The notes under the pieces: model-generated | Seen by the model: only the letters and a program-made list of their open reading frames with translations | Databases searched by the model: none | What the model was told of the DNA's origin: nothing | Assembly (NCBI GenBank): GCA_946478985.1 | Contig: CAMLDZ010000073.1 | Span: 1-14,383, forward strand | DNA length: 14,383 bases | DNA from: an uncultured Solimonas sp. | Lineage (GTDB): Bacteria > Pseudomonadota > Gammaproteobacteria > Nevskiales > Nevskiaceae | Direction of reading: 5' to 3' | Made by a program: the position numbers and the translations under genes | Part shown: piece after piece, positions 1-7,102 of the stretch | Layout of the letters: each line of letters opens with the position of its first letter | How positions within the stretch are numbered: the first letter of the stretch is position 1

Positions 1-88
1 ACCCGCTTTGCGGCCAGGCAAGGCGCGACGAGGGAATTTGGTGGTTCCAAATGACTGAGGAGCAACGCCGCATGGCCGCAAAGCGGGT
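1..88. repeat. Long imperfect palindrome (REP/REPIN-like intergenic repeat), first unit
   Basis: Bases 1-16 and 73-88 are a perfect 16-bp inverted repeat (ACCCGCTTTGCGGCCA and its complement). The symmetry continues inward imperfectly and closes on an inner hairpin at 36-41/47-52 (ATTTGG/CCAAAT, 5-nt loop). Both pairings share a centre near base 44, so the whole unit is one nested palindrome. It codes for nothing convincing. I infer a dispersed intergenic palindromic element; that it is multicopy cannot be shown from one window. The left edge coincides with the window edge, so the element may extend further upstream. Confidence 0.7.
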
Positions 89-115
89 GGCACCCCAAAG
101 GGGCGGGACCGTTTT

Positions 116-186
116 GGCGCATCGCGGCGTCAGAACTCGCTCGTGTACGTCCAGTACACCGCGCTCGTCCTTCCTTGCGCTGCGCC
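116..186. repeat. Second imperfect palindrome, 33-nt arms
   Basis: The arms 116-148 and 154-186 are imperfect reverse complements around the loop GTCCA (149-153). The ends GGCGCA (116-121) / TGCGCC (181-186) and the core GTGTAC (143-148) / GTACAC (154-159) pair exactly. The centre is base 151, about 107 bp from the centre of the first palindrome. A small CCCC-AAA-GGGG hairpin (93-103) sits between the two. The paired layout resembles REP doublets in other gammaproteobacteria, which is inference. Confidence 0.65.
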
Positions 187-205
187 CCAGTCAATTCCAC
201 TGGGG
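185..205 (+). other. Short hairpin upstream of cvpA
   Basis: CCCCAGT (185-191) pairs perfectly with ACTGGGG (199-205) around a 7-nt loop. It abuts the second palindrome and lies 40 bp before cvpA. No T-run follows, so it is a poor intrinsic terminator. It may be the trimmed end of the repeat element or a weak terminator of an upstream gene outside the window. Confidence 0.45.
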
Positions 206-244
206 TCTCCGTCACAGCGGTGGCCATAGCGGTAACAGGCCCTA

Positions 245-775
245 ATGAGTTGGGTCGATTACTGCATCGTAGCCGTCGCGCTGCTGTCCGTTCTGGTCGG
301 TGTGATGCGCGGCTTCACCCGCGAAATTTTCAGTCTGCTGACCTGGATTCTTGCCTTCGCGATCGCAGCCTTGTTCGGTCATCGTGCCGAAGGATTGCTC
401 GAAAGCCAGCTGGCGGATCCGGCCGTGCGCGGCGCCGTCGCCACCGGCCTGGTGTTCTTCGCGACCCTGATCGTGGGCGCGATCATCACGCATATCGCCG
501 CGTCGGCGGTCCGCGACAGCCGCTTCTCGGCTTCCGACCGCACGCTGGGCGGCGGTATCGGTGTACTGCGCGCGGTCATCGTCGTGGTGCTGTTCGTGCT
601 GATCGCCGGGCGCATGGGCGCCGGTTCCGACCGCTGGTGGCAGCAGTCGACGATCGTTCCGCATTTCACGGCCCTGGCGCGCGGCGCCGAGACCCTGATC
701 CCCGATCGCTGGCTGGCCTGGCTGACGCCAGCCGGTACGGCACGTCCTTCCTCGTCTTCTGCAACGGATTCGTAA
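245..775 (+). CDS. cvpA: CvpA family inner-membrane protein
   Basis: This 176-residue protein has four predicted membrane segments (about residues 4-21, 28-44, 65-85 and 104-121). It carries the family's N-terminal signature, a glycine-rich turn followed by R-G-F-x-R-E near residues 19-27. CvpA proteins are known from colicin V export and from envelope homeostasis; the biochemical role is not settled. The tail after about residue 155 is Ser/Thr/Ala-rich and probably cytoplasmic. The stop is only 3 bp before purF, the classic cvpA-purF pairing, so the two are cotranscribed. There is no strong Shine-Dalgarno before this ATG, but the membrane segment begins right after it and no better start is visible. 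A second ATG-free extension upstream would run into the palindromic repeats. Confidence 0.93.
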   Translation: MSWVDYCIVAVALLSVLVGVMRGFTREIFSLLTWILAFAIAALFGHRAEGLLESQLADPAVRGAVATGLVFFATLIVGAIITHIAASAVRDSRFSASDRTLGGGIGVLRAVIVVVLFVLIAGRMGAGSDRWWQQSTIVPHFTALARGAETLIPDRWLAWLTPAGTARPSSSSATDS

Positions 776-778
776 GTT

Positions 779-2290
779 ATGTGTGGAATCGCCGGCATCG
801 TTTCGCAACAGGTGGACGTCAATTCGGATCTGTTCGACGCACTGACCATGCTGCAGCATCGCGGGCAGGATGCCGCAGGCATGATTACCAACGAAGGGCA
901 TCGTCTCTACCTGCGCAAGGAGAACGGCCTGGTCCGTGACGTCTTCCATAGCGAAGAGCACATGGCCAAGCTGCGCGGCCACATGGGCGTGGCGCACGTG
1001 CGCTATCCGACCGCCGGCACCTCGACCTCGGCCGAGGCGCAGCCGTTCTATACCAACACGCCGTTCGGCATCTCGCTGTCGCACAACGGCAACCTGACCA
1101 ATGCCGAGGAGCTCAAGCAGGAGCTGTTCCTCGAAGACCGCCGGCACCTCAACACCGAGTCCGATTCCGAGGTGCTGCTCAATGTCTTCGCGCACGAGCT
1201 GCTGCAGCGCGGCGTGCTGCGGCTGACGCCCGACGACATCTTCGCGGCGGTGTCCGGCGTGCACCTGCGCTGCCGCGGTGCCTACGCCTGCGTGGCGATG
1301 GTCACCGGCTTTGGCGTGGTCGGTTTCCGCGATCCGTTCGGCATCCGGCCGATCGTCTATGGCAAGCGCGAATCCGCCAAGGGTGTCGACTACATGATCG
1401 CCTCCGAGTCGGTCGCGCTCGACGCGCTCGGCTACGAGATGATCGCCGACATCGCGCCGGGCGAGGCGGTGCTGATCACCCTCGACGGCAAGCTGCACAA
1501 GCGCCAGTGCGCGGCCAACCCGATCTACTCGCCGTGCATCTTCGAGCACGTGTACCTGGCGCGCCCGGACTCGGTGATGGACAACATCTACGTCTACAAG
1601 GCGCGTCTGCGCATGGGCGTCAAGCTTGCCGAAAAGATCCTGCGCGAGTGGCCGGACCATGACATCGACGTGGTCATTCCGATTCCGGACACCTCGCGCG
1701 TGGCCGGTGCCGAGCTTGCGGCGCGGCTGGGCGTGCATTACCGCGAAGGCTTCATCAAGAACCGCTACATCGGCCGCACCTTCATCATGCCGGGACAGGC
1801 GCAGCGCAAGAAGAGCGTGCGCCAGAAGCTCAATCCGGTCGGCGTCGAGTTCCGCGGCAAGAATGTGCTGCTGGTCGATGATTCCATCGTCCGCGGCACG
1901 ACCTCGAAGGAGATCATCGAGATGGCGCGCGACGCCGGCGCCAAGAAGGTTTACTTCGCGTCCGCATCGCCGCCGGTGCGTTATCCGAACGTCTACGGCA
2001 TCGACATGCCGACGTCCAGCGAACTGGTCGCGCATGGCCGTTCGCTCGAAGAGCTGGAGGCGATGCTCGGTGCCGATCGCCTGATCTATCAGGATCTCAC
2101 CGACCTAGTCGAAGCCGTGCGCGCCGGCAATCCCAACATCACGCGCTTCGACTGCTCGGTGTTCACCGGCGAGTACATCACCCAGGATGTCACCACCGAG
2201 TATCTCAATCAGCTGGAACTGTTCCGTTCCGACGCGGCCAAAGCTGCGCGCAAGAAGGCGCAGACCGTCATCGAGTTGCCGAATGCCTAA
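779..2290 (+). CDS. purF: Amidophosphoribosyltransferase (glutamine PRPP amidotransferase)
   Basis: PurF transfers the amide nitrogen of glutamine to PRPP, giving 5-phosphoribosylamine, the committed step of purine synthesis in the cytosol. The protein begins M-C-G-I-A-G: Cys2 becomes the N-terminal nucleophile after Met removal, with no propeptide, as in the E. coli-type enzyme. The Ntn glutaminase domain spans roughly residues 2-230, with the R-Y-P-T and N-G-N-L motifs. The phosphoribosyltransferase domain follows, with the PRPP loop [10 protein letters not shown] at 367-376. At 503 residues it matches the usual length. The CIFE motif and following segment lack iron-sulfur cysteines, again like E. 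coli. It follows cvpA by 3 bp and overlaps the next gene by 8 bp. No PurR-like operator was identified. Confidence 0.98.
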   Translation: MCGIAGIVSQQVDVNSDLFDALTMLQHRGQDAAGMITNEGHRLYLRKENGLVRDVFHSEEHMAKLRGHMGVAHVRYPTAGTSTSAEAQPFYTNTPFGISLSHNGNLTNAEELKQELFLEDRRHLNTESDSEVLLNVFAHELLQRGVLRLTPDDIFAAVSGVHLRCRGAYACVAMVTGFGVVGFRDPFGIRPIVYGKRESAKGVDYMIASESVALDALGYEMIADIAPGEAVLITLDGKLHKRQCAANPIYSPCIFEHVYLARPDSVMDNIYVYKARLRMGVKLAEKILREWPDHDIDVVIPIPDTSRVAGAELAARLGVHYREGFIKNRYIGRTFIMPGQAQRKKSVRQKLNPVGVEFRGKNVLLVDDSIVRGTTSKEIIEMARDAGAKKVYFASASPPVRYPNVYGIDMPTSSELVAHGRSLEELEAMLGADRLIYQDLTDLVEAVRAGNPNITRFDCSVFTGEYITQDVTTEYLNQLELFRSDAAKAARKKAQTVIELPNA

Positions 2291-2837
2291 TGCAATGGTG
2301 GCCAGCGTCCGCAGCGCGGCGCTGGCAGTGGTGCTGAGTGGTGCGGTTGTCGCGCCGTCGTTTGCCGCGGTCGACACCGTCAAGGTCGAGAATTTGATGC
2401 AGGCGATGGGCACCGATCGCATGCTGCAGCAGATGCAGGCGCAGTACGTCGACATGATGCGACAGCTCGCCCGCAATACGACCGGCGCGCAGATGTCGAC
2501 GGCGCAGCAGAAGATTCTCGACCGCTACATCGGCCTGATGTCATCGCTGATGTTCGAGGGCGAGAACCGCAGCCGCTTCCGCGCGATGATTTCCGAGGTC
2601 TACGCCACGCAGTTCACGCCGCGCGAGATCGACGACATGATCCGCTTCTACCAGTCGGAGACCGGCCGGTCGATCGTCGCCAAGACGCCGCAGGTCATGC
2701 AGCAGTCCGGCCAGCTGGCGATGACCTGGCTGCAGGCGCTCAAGCCGGACATCGACAAGCTGATCGTGCAGATGCAGGAAGAGCTGCGCGGGTGCAAGGA
2801 CGGCTGCAGCGGTGCGGCGGCGAAGAAGGCATCGTGA
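2283..2837 (+). CDS. Secreted DUF2059 domain protein
   Basis: This 184-residue protein has a Sec signal peptide: Arg10, then a hydrophobic stretch about 11-24, with a likely cut after S-F-A at residue 28. The helical, Met- and Gln-rich mature part includes the DUF2059 region at about 98-155 (I-S-E-V-Y, F-T-x-x-E-I, F-Y-x-S-E-T-G-R-S). It ends with two cysteines (171 and 175) that could form a disulfide. The function of the family is unknown; a periplasmic location is inferred. I start it at the ATG at 2283, which overlaps the purF stop by 8 bp; the ATG at 2295 is an alternative that keeps the signal peptide. An open frame extends further upstream inside purF, but it would destroy the signal peptide. 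Translational coupling to purF is likely because no good ribosome site precedes the gene. Confidence 0.85.
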   Translation: MPNAMVASVRSAALAVVLSGAVVAPSFAAVDTVKVENLMQAMGTDRMLQQMQAQYVDMMRQLARNTTGAQMSTAQQKILDRYIGLMSSLMFEGENRSRFRAMISEVYATQFTPREIDDMIRFYQSETGRSIVAKTPQVMQQSGQLAMTWLQALKPDIDKLIVQMQEELRGCKDGCSGAAAKKAS

Positions 2838-2846
2838 AGGGCGGTC

Positions 2847-2875
2847 TTGCCAGCGGCGGCGTTGGGCAGTAAGTT
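2847..2875 (+). promoter_or_regulatory. Possible sigma-70 promoter for the riboswitch-metZ transcript
   Basis: TTGCCA (2847-2852, 5 of 6 to the -35 consensus) is followed after 17 bp by TAAGTT (2870-2875, only 3 of 6). The predicted start, near 2882, falls exactly where the SAM-II aptamer begins, and this placement is the main reason to list it. The poor -10 box makes it weak. Readthrough from purF and the DUF2059 gene is the alternative source of metZ RNA. Confidence 0.35.
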
Positions 2876-2880
2876 TCGCC

Positions 2881-2931
2881 CGCGCCGATTTGACCCAGCT
2901 TGCGGGCGCGTAATAAATCCAGCTAAACGGT
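2881..2931 (+). ncRNA. SAM-II (SAM-alpha) riboswitch upstream of metZ
   Basis: The leader carries the family's features in order: P1 CGCGC (2881-2885) pairing with GCGCG (2906-2910), a loop starting GATTTGA, the GCTTGC segment (2898-2903), then TAATAAAT and GCTAAA (2922-2927) with GG after it. The pseudoknot can be drawn as ACC (2893-2895) with GGT (2929-2931) and AGCT (2897-2900) with AGCT (2921-2924). SAM-II aptamers bind S-adenosylmethionine and typically precede metA/metX/metZ, mostly in alphaproteobacteria, so function and gene agree. An alternative 7-bp helix, CGCCCGC (2877-2883) with GCGGGCG (2902-2908), could compete with P1. I identified it by recalled similarity to the published aptamer, not by a covariance search. 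Confidence 0.92.
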
Positions 2932-2950
2932 GAGACAAGCCCGTTCTAGC
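2922..2950 (+). promoter_or_regulatory. Predicted antiterminator helix overlapping aptamer and terminator
   Basis: GCTAAACGG (2922-2930) can pair with CCGTT-C-TAGC (2941-2950): nine base pairs with one bulged C (2946) and a 10-nt loop. The 5' strand is the conserved 3' part of the SAM-II aptamer. The 3' strand is the first arm of the terminator plus part of its inner stem. The two folds are mutually exclusive, which is the logic of a transcription attenuator. Pairing is read directly from sequence; the mechanism is inferred. Confidence 0.75.
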
Positions 2951-2976
2951 ATGCGCATGCTGACGGGCTTTTTTTG
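2937..2976 (+). terminator. Rho-independent terminator (attenuator) before metZ
   Basis: AAGCCCGT (2937-2944) pairs perfectly with ACGGGCTT (2963-2970). An inner 14-bp palindrome AGCATGCGCATGCT (2948-2961) folds on itself, and a run of seven T (2969-2975) follows. It lies 6 nt after the aptamer and 12 bp before the metZ start, so it would stop transcription before metZ when formed. It may also end the cvpA-purF-DUF2059 transcript. Confidence 0.9.
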
Positions 2977-2987
2977 TTTGTGGAGAG

Positions 2988-4178
2988 ATGCGAGTGAACG
3001 AGTTCTTCGATCCCGACTGGGGCCCGGCGACGCTGGGCGTGCGCGCGGCCGAGCCGAGGACCGAGAACGGCGAGCATTCGGCGTCGATCTCGCTGACTTC
3101 CAGCTACGTGTTCCGCAACGCCGCCGAGGCGGCGGCGGTGTTCCAGGGTGAGCAGCCCGGCTACATCTATTCGCGCTTCACCAATCCGACCACCGAGGCC
3201 TTCGAGAGGCGGCTGGCGGCGATGGAAGGCGGCGAGGCTTGCGTGGCCACCGCCAGCGGCATGGCGGCGGTGCTGAGCGTATGCCTGTCGCTGCTCAAGT
3301 CCGGCGACCACATCGTCAGCTCGCGCGGCCTGTTCGGCTCGACCATCAATCTGTTCAACAACGTGCTGTCGAAGTTCGGCATCACCGTCTCCTATGTCGC
3401 GCAGAGCGATCTGCAGGGCTGGCAAGCTGCGCTGCAGCCGAACACCCGGCTGCTGTTCGCCGAGACGCCGACCAATCCGCTGGTCGAGCTGGTCGACATC
3501 CGCGGCCTGGCCGACATCGCGCACCGTCACGGCGCGCTGCTGTGCGTCGACAACTGCTTTCTGACGCCGGTGCTGCAGCAGCCGCTCAGGCTTGGTGCCG
3601 ATCTGGTCGTGCATTCGGCGACCAAGTATCTGGACGGGCAGGGCCGCTGCGTCGGCGGCGCCATCGTCGGCGACGCCCAGCGCGTCGGCAAGGAGGTGTT
3701 CGGCTTCATGCGCACCGCCGGTCCCTGCATGAGCCCGTTCAATGCCTGGGTGTTCCTCAAGGGTCTGGAAACGCTGGCAGTGCGGATGAAGGCGCACTGC
3801 GACAATGCCTTCGCGCTCGCGCAGTGGCTGGAGGAACAGCCGGCGGTTGCGCGCGTTCACTATCCGGGTCTGGCCACGCATCCGCAGCACGAGCTGGCGC
3901 GGCACCAGCAGGCGGCTTATGGCGCCGTCGTCGCCTTCGAGGTCGAAGGTGGGCGCGAGGCGGCCTGGCGCGTCATCGACAGCACGCGGCTGATCTCGAT
4001 CACCGCCAATCTGGGCGACACGCGCACGACGATCACCCATCCGGCGACGACCACGCACGGGCGTATCAGCGCCGAGGCGCGCGCGCAGGCCGGCATTGGC
4101 GAAGGGCTGCTGCGTGTTGCCGTCGGTCTGGAGGACGTCAAGGACCTGACGGCCGATCTGGCGCGCGGCCTCGGCTGA
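2988..4178 (+). CDS. metZ: O-succinylhomoserine sulfhydrylase, PLP-dependent
   Basis: MetZ makes homocysteine directly from O-succinylhomoserine and sulfide in methionine synthesis. The 396-residue protein has the Cys/Met-metabolism PLP fold. The Schiff-base lysine is Lys213 in S-A-T-K-Y-L-D-G-Q-G-R, a MetZ-style extension of the motif. Y-S-R-F-T-N-P-T (about 57-64) and the C-terminal H-P-A-T-T-T-H segment are also family marks. Cystathionine gamma-synthase and O-acetylhomoserine sulfhydrylase are relatives, but the K-Y-L-D-G-Q-G-R signature, the length and the position after purF favour MetZ. Start choice: ATG 2988 lies only 1 nt after GGAGA (2982-2986), too close. GTG 2994, two codons on, has ideal spacing and may be the real start. 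Regulation is by the SAM-II attenuator immediately upstream. The stop is 1 bp from the next gene. Confidence 0.95.
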   Translation: MRVNEFFDPDWGPATLGVRAAEPRTENGEHSASISLTSSYVFRNAAEAAAVFQGEQPGYIYSRFTNPTTEAFERRLAAMEGGEACVATASGMAAVLSVCLSLLKSGDHIVSSRGLFGSTINLFNNVLSKFGITVSYVAQSDLQGWQAALQPNTRLLFAETPTNPLVELVDIRGLADIAHRHGALLCVDNCFLTPVLQQPLRLGADLVVHSATKYLDGQGRCVGGAIVGDAQRVGKEVFGFMRTAGPCMSPFNAWVFLKGLETLAVRMKAHCDNAFALAQWLEEQPAVARVHYPGLATHPQHELARHQQAAYGAVVAFEVEGGREAAWRVIDSTRLISITANLGDTRTTITHPATTTHGRISAEARAQAGIGEGLLRVAVGLEDVKDLTADLARGLG

Positions 4179-4179
4179 G

Positions 4180-4944
4180 GTGGACACCGCCACGCGCGCC
4201 GCCTGGCGCGCCGCGCTCAGCCAGACCGATCCGCAGCGCAAGTGCGAGTGCGTCGCCGCGCTGCGCCTGAGCATGCCGGCAGCGGCGGACGGCGACGAGC
4301 GGCCGATCCCCGGGCGCCCGGAGCGGCCGTTGCTGATCCATCCGCGCGAGGTGCCCCACCGCGGTCTCGGCAGCGTCGCCGGCCGTATCGCGCTGCTGCA
4401 TGCGGTGGCTCACATCGAATTCAATGCGATCAATCTCGCGCTCGATGCCGGCTGGCGTTTCGACGGCATGCCTGCCGACTACTACGCCGACTGGCTCAGC
4501 GTGGCACAGGACGAGGCGCGCCACTTTGCGTTGTTGCGTGCGCGACTGCAGGCCCTGGGCGCCGACTACGGCGATCTGCCGGCGCACAACGGTCTGTGGG
4601 AAGCCGCCGAGAAGACCGCGCACGATCCCTTGCTGCGGATGGCGCTGGTGCCGCGCGTGCTTGAAGCGCGTGGTCTCGACGTCACGCCGGGGATGATGAA
4701 GCGGCTTGCTGAGGTCGGCGACCACGAGACCTGTGCGATCCTCGACGTCATCCTGCGCGAGGAAGTCGGCCATGTGACGATCGGCACGCGCTGGTTCCGC
4801 CATCTGTGCGCGCAGCGCGGGCTGGAACCGGTGACGACGTTCCGCGGTCTGCTGGCCGAACATGGCATCGCGCTGCGGCCGCCGCTGAATCTGGCTGCGC
4901 GTCATGCCGCCGGTTTCGTCGTCGACGAGCTGCAGATCGGCTGA
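4180..4944 (+). CDS. DUF455 family ferritin-like protein
   Basis: This 254-residue helical protein carries ferritin-like di-metal ligands spaced as in the DUF455 family: Glu80 (A-H-I-E), Glu112 and His115 (D-E-A-R-H), Glu162 and Glu195/His198 (E-E-V-G-H). Each ligand set falls in a separate predicted helix, so a four-helix bundle with a di-iron or Fe/Mn centre is expected. The family is related to MiaE-like hydroxylases, but its reaction is not established. The start is GTG at 4180, one base after the metZ stop, implying translational coupling. The next in-frame ATG (4273, residue 32) would delete the N-terminal A-L-x-x-T-D-P-x-x-K motif I associate with this family. If expressed from the metZ transcript it falls under SAM control, although no functional link to methionine is known to me. 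Confidence 0.88.
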   Translation: MDTATRAAWRAALSQTDPQRKCECVAALRLSMPAAADGDERPIPGRPERPLLIHPREVPHRGLGSVAGRIALLHAVAHIEFNAINLALDAGWRFDGMPADYYADWLSVAQDEARHFALLRARLQALGADYGDLPAHNGLWEAAEKTAHDPLLRMALVPRVLEARGLDVTPGMMKRLAEVGDHETCAILDVILREEVGHVTIGTRWFRHLCAQRGLEPVTTFRGLLAEHGIALRPPLNLAARHAAGFVVDELQIG

Positions 4945-4964
4945 GAGATGCGGCTGCTGCCGAC

Positions 4965-4984
4965 CGCGGATTCCGCGCTAGACT
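4965..4984 (+). promoter_or_regulatory. Possible operator/-10 region before the CDF gene
   Basis: CGCGGA-T-TCCGCG (4965-4977) is a perfect 13-bp palindrome, immediately followed by TAGACT (4979-4984), a 4-of-6 match to a -10 box. It ends 7 bp before the transporter start. There is no matching -35 box. A metal-responsive operator would suit the gene, but nothing identifies the regulator, and in GC-rich DNA such a palindrome may be chance. Confidence 0.25.
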
Positions 4985-4991
4985 TCGCGCA

Positions 4992-5990
4992 ATGAGCGGC
5001 TCCACTTCCCACTCGCACCGGCATGGCGATGCGCACGACGCGCATCTCCATCACGATCACGATCACGCGCATGGCCATCGGCATGGCCACGGCCACCACG
5101 GCGGGCATCATCACCATCATCACGGCAGTGCCAGCGAGCGCAAGCTGTTCTGGGCGCTGCTGCTGACCGGCGGTTTCATGATCGCGGAGCTGATCGGCGG
5201 CCTCGTCGCCGGGTCGCTGGCCTTGCTGGCCGATGCCGCACATATGCTCACCGATTCCGCAGCACTGGCGATGGCCTTCGTCGCGGTGCGCGCCGCGCGA
5301 CGGCCGGCGACACCGCGGATGAGCTATGGCCACCATCGCTGGCAGGTACTGGCCGCTTTCGTCAATGGCATGGCGCTGCTGGCGCTGGCAGGCTGGATCC
5401 TGATCGAGGCGGGCATCCGGCTGTGGCAGCCCGCACCGGTGGCGGGCGACACCGTCGTGCTGATCGCGTTGCTGGGCCTGCTGGTCAACCTGGCGGCGTT
5501 TGCCATCCTGTCCGGCGGCGAGAACAACCTCAACGTGCGCGGCGCGCTTGCCCATGTGCTCGGCGATCTGCTCGGCAGCGTCGCCGCGCTGCTCGCCGGC
5601 GCGCTGATCTGGGCCTATGGCTGGATCGCTGCGGACCCGCTGCTGTCGGCGCTGGTCGCCATGCTGATGCTGCGCAGCGGCTGGGACATCAGCCGTCATG
5701 CCGCGCACGTGCTGCTGGAGGGCGCGCCGGCCGGGCTCGACGAAGGCGCCGTCAGCACGGCGATCCTCGAAGCGGTGCCGGCGGTTGCCAGCGTCCATCA
5801 CGTGCACGCCTGGTCGCTGACCGACGAGAAGCCGGTCGTCACGCTGCATGCCACGCTGCATGGCACGGCAGACCGTGACGCGAGCTTGCGGACGATCCAG
5901 GCAGTCCTGAGCCAGCGCTTCGGCGTGGAGCACAGCACGGTGCAACTTGAGGATAGTGTCTGCGCGCATGGGCAGGTCTGCTCGCCCTGA
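4992..5990 (+). CDS. Cation diffusion facilitator (CzcD/ZitB-type zinc/cobalt/cadmium exporter)
   Basis: This 332-residue inner-membrane protein exchanges protons for divalent metal ions, exporting them from the cytosol. The N-terminus is an extreme histidine tail: 21 His in the first 44 residues, ending in six consecutive His (39-44). Six membrane segments follow. The transport site is formed by His84/Asp88 (D-A-A-H-M-L-T-D) and His188/Asp192 (H-V-L-G-D); the H/D pairs indicate zinc-type selectivity. The cytosolic dimerisation domain (about 235-332) has further metal-binding His at 269-272 and 286. The open frame extends 62 codons upstream into the DUF455 gene, but ATG 4992 begins the recognisable His tail and is preferred. 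It is 47 bp from DUF455, so cotranscription is possible. DmeF-like cobalt export cannot be excluded. Confidence 0.93.
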   Translation: MSGSTSHSHRHGDAHDAHLHHDHDHAHGHRHGHGHHGGHHHHHHGSASERKLFWALLLTGGFMIAELIGGLVAGSLALLADAAHMLTDSAALAMAFVAVRAARRPATPRMSYGHHRWQVLAAFVNGMALLALAGWILIEAGIRLWQPAPVAGDTVVLIALLGLLVNLAAFAILSGGENNLNVRGALAHVLGDLLGSVAALLAGALIWAYGWIAADPLLSALVAMLMLRSGWDISRHAAHVLLEGAPAGLDEGAVSTAILEAVPAVASVHHVHAWSLTDEKPVVTLHATLHGTADRDASLRTIQAVLSQRFGVEHSTVQLEDSVCAHGQVCSP

Positions 5991-6046
5991 GTCGGCTGAG
6001 GCACAATGAAGACGTTTCGCAGCCCGGACGTCGTTGACCAATCGAC

Positions 6047-7084
6047 ATGAAAGCGCCGCTACCGCCTAATGAAGAGGCCCGACTGGCCTCGCTGCGTTCG
6101 CTGAAGATTCTCGATACACCGATCGAGGAGCGGTTCGAGCGCATTGCGCGCATGGCACGCCGCAGCTTCCGGGTGCCGATCGCAGCGATCTCGCTGATCG
6201 ACGCCGATCGCCAATGGTTCAAGGCGGTCGACGGCTTGGCGGCCAATGAAACCTCGCGCGAAGTCGCCTTCTGCAGCCATGCCATCCTGAGCGACGATCC
6301 GCTGGTGGTCGGCGACGCCCGGCAAGATCCGCGCTTTGCCGACAACCCGCTGGTGCAGGGCGACCCCAACATCCGTTTCTACGCCGGTTGTCCGGTGCAC
6401 GGTCCGGATGGCGCCACGCTCGGCACGCTGTGCATCATCGATCGCACGCCCCGCACGGTGGAAGATCAGGACGTTGAAGCCCTGCAGGATCTGGCGCGCC
6501 TGGTCGAGGATGAGCTGCGCGTCAAATCGGCCAATGAGCGCCATGCGGCGCTGATCTCCGAGCTCGACGAAGTCCGGCGCCAGGCAGCGGTCGACGGCCT
6601 GACGCGGCTGTGGACCCGCAGCGCGATCGACGAACTGCTGCTGCGTGAGCATGCGCAGTCCCGTCGCGACGAAGCGAACCTGGCCGTGGCGCTGATCGAC
6701 TTCGATCACTTCAAGAAGGTCAACGACACCTATGGACACGCGGCCGGCGACACGGTGCTGCGCGAAGGCTCGGCTCGGCTCAACAGTGTGCTGCGTCCGA
6801 TGGACTCGCTCGGCCGCTACGGCGGCGAAGAACTGATGGCGGTTGTCCCGCGCTGCAGCAGCGAGGAACTGCTCGGCATCGCCGAGCGGCTGCGCCAAGT
6901 GATCGATGCCACGCCGATCGTGACCGCGACGGGCCCGATCAGGGTGTCGATCAGCATCGGCGTCGCACAGCGGCTGCCGTATGCAAGTGCCACGGTCGAG
7001 CAACTCGCCGCCGCGGCCGACGCAGCGCTCTATCGGGCCAAGGCCGGAGGTCGCAACCGCGCCGAGCTGATCGATCTGGCCTGA
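6047..7084 (+). CDS. GAF-GGDEF diguanylate cyclase
   Basis: This 345-residue protein makes cyclic di-GMP from two GTP. A GAF sensor domain covers about residues 26-157; the F-C-S-H segment at 75-78 and the F-Y-A-G-x-P segment near 111-116 are typical of this subfamily. A short charged linker (160-180, possibly coiled coil) leads to the GGDEF domain (183-343). The active-site loop is G-G-E-E-L (259-263), a functional variant. The inhibitory I-site R-x-x-D is intact at Arg250-Asp253, exactly five residues before it, so product feedback is expected. D-F-D-H-F-K-K-V-N-D (218-227) supplies metal and base contacts. There is no membrane segment, so the protein is a soluble cytosolic sensor; the GAF ligand is unknown. 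The gene starts 56 bp after the transporter without a clear Shine-Dalgarno and converges on the tRNA gene. Confidence 0.95.
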   Translation: MKAPLPPNEEARLASLRSLKILDTPIEERFERIARMARRSFRVPIAAISLIDADRQWFKAVDGLAANETSREVAFCSHAILSDDPLVVGDARQDPRFADNPLVQGDPNIRFYAGCPVHGPDGATLGTLCIIDRTPRTVEDQDVEALQDLARLVEDELRVKSANERHAALISELDEVRRQAAVDGLTRLWTRSAIDELLLREHAQSRRDEANLAVALIDFDHFKKVNDTYGHAAGDTVLREGSARLNSVLRPMDSLGRYGGEELMAVVPRCSSEELLGIAERLRQVIDATPIVTATGPIRVSISIGVAQRLPYASATVEQLAAAADAALYRAKAGGRNRAELIDLA

Positions 7085-7102
7085 GGTGCTGCGATGAATC
7101 AA

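Noticed and set aside
242..2035. Long - strand open frame (about 597 codons) opposite cvpA and purF
   Set aside because: It is antisense to two clear genes in GC-rich DNA, where the opposite-strand frame rarely meets a stop. The translation is low-complexity Arg/Asp/Gln-rich with no domain.
2946..4274. Long - strand open frame opposite metZ
   Set aside because: It is an antisense shadow of a well-supported enzyme; the composition is Arg/Ala/Gln-rich with no recognisable motif.
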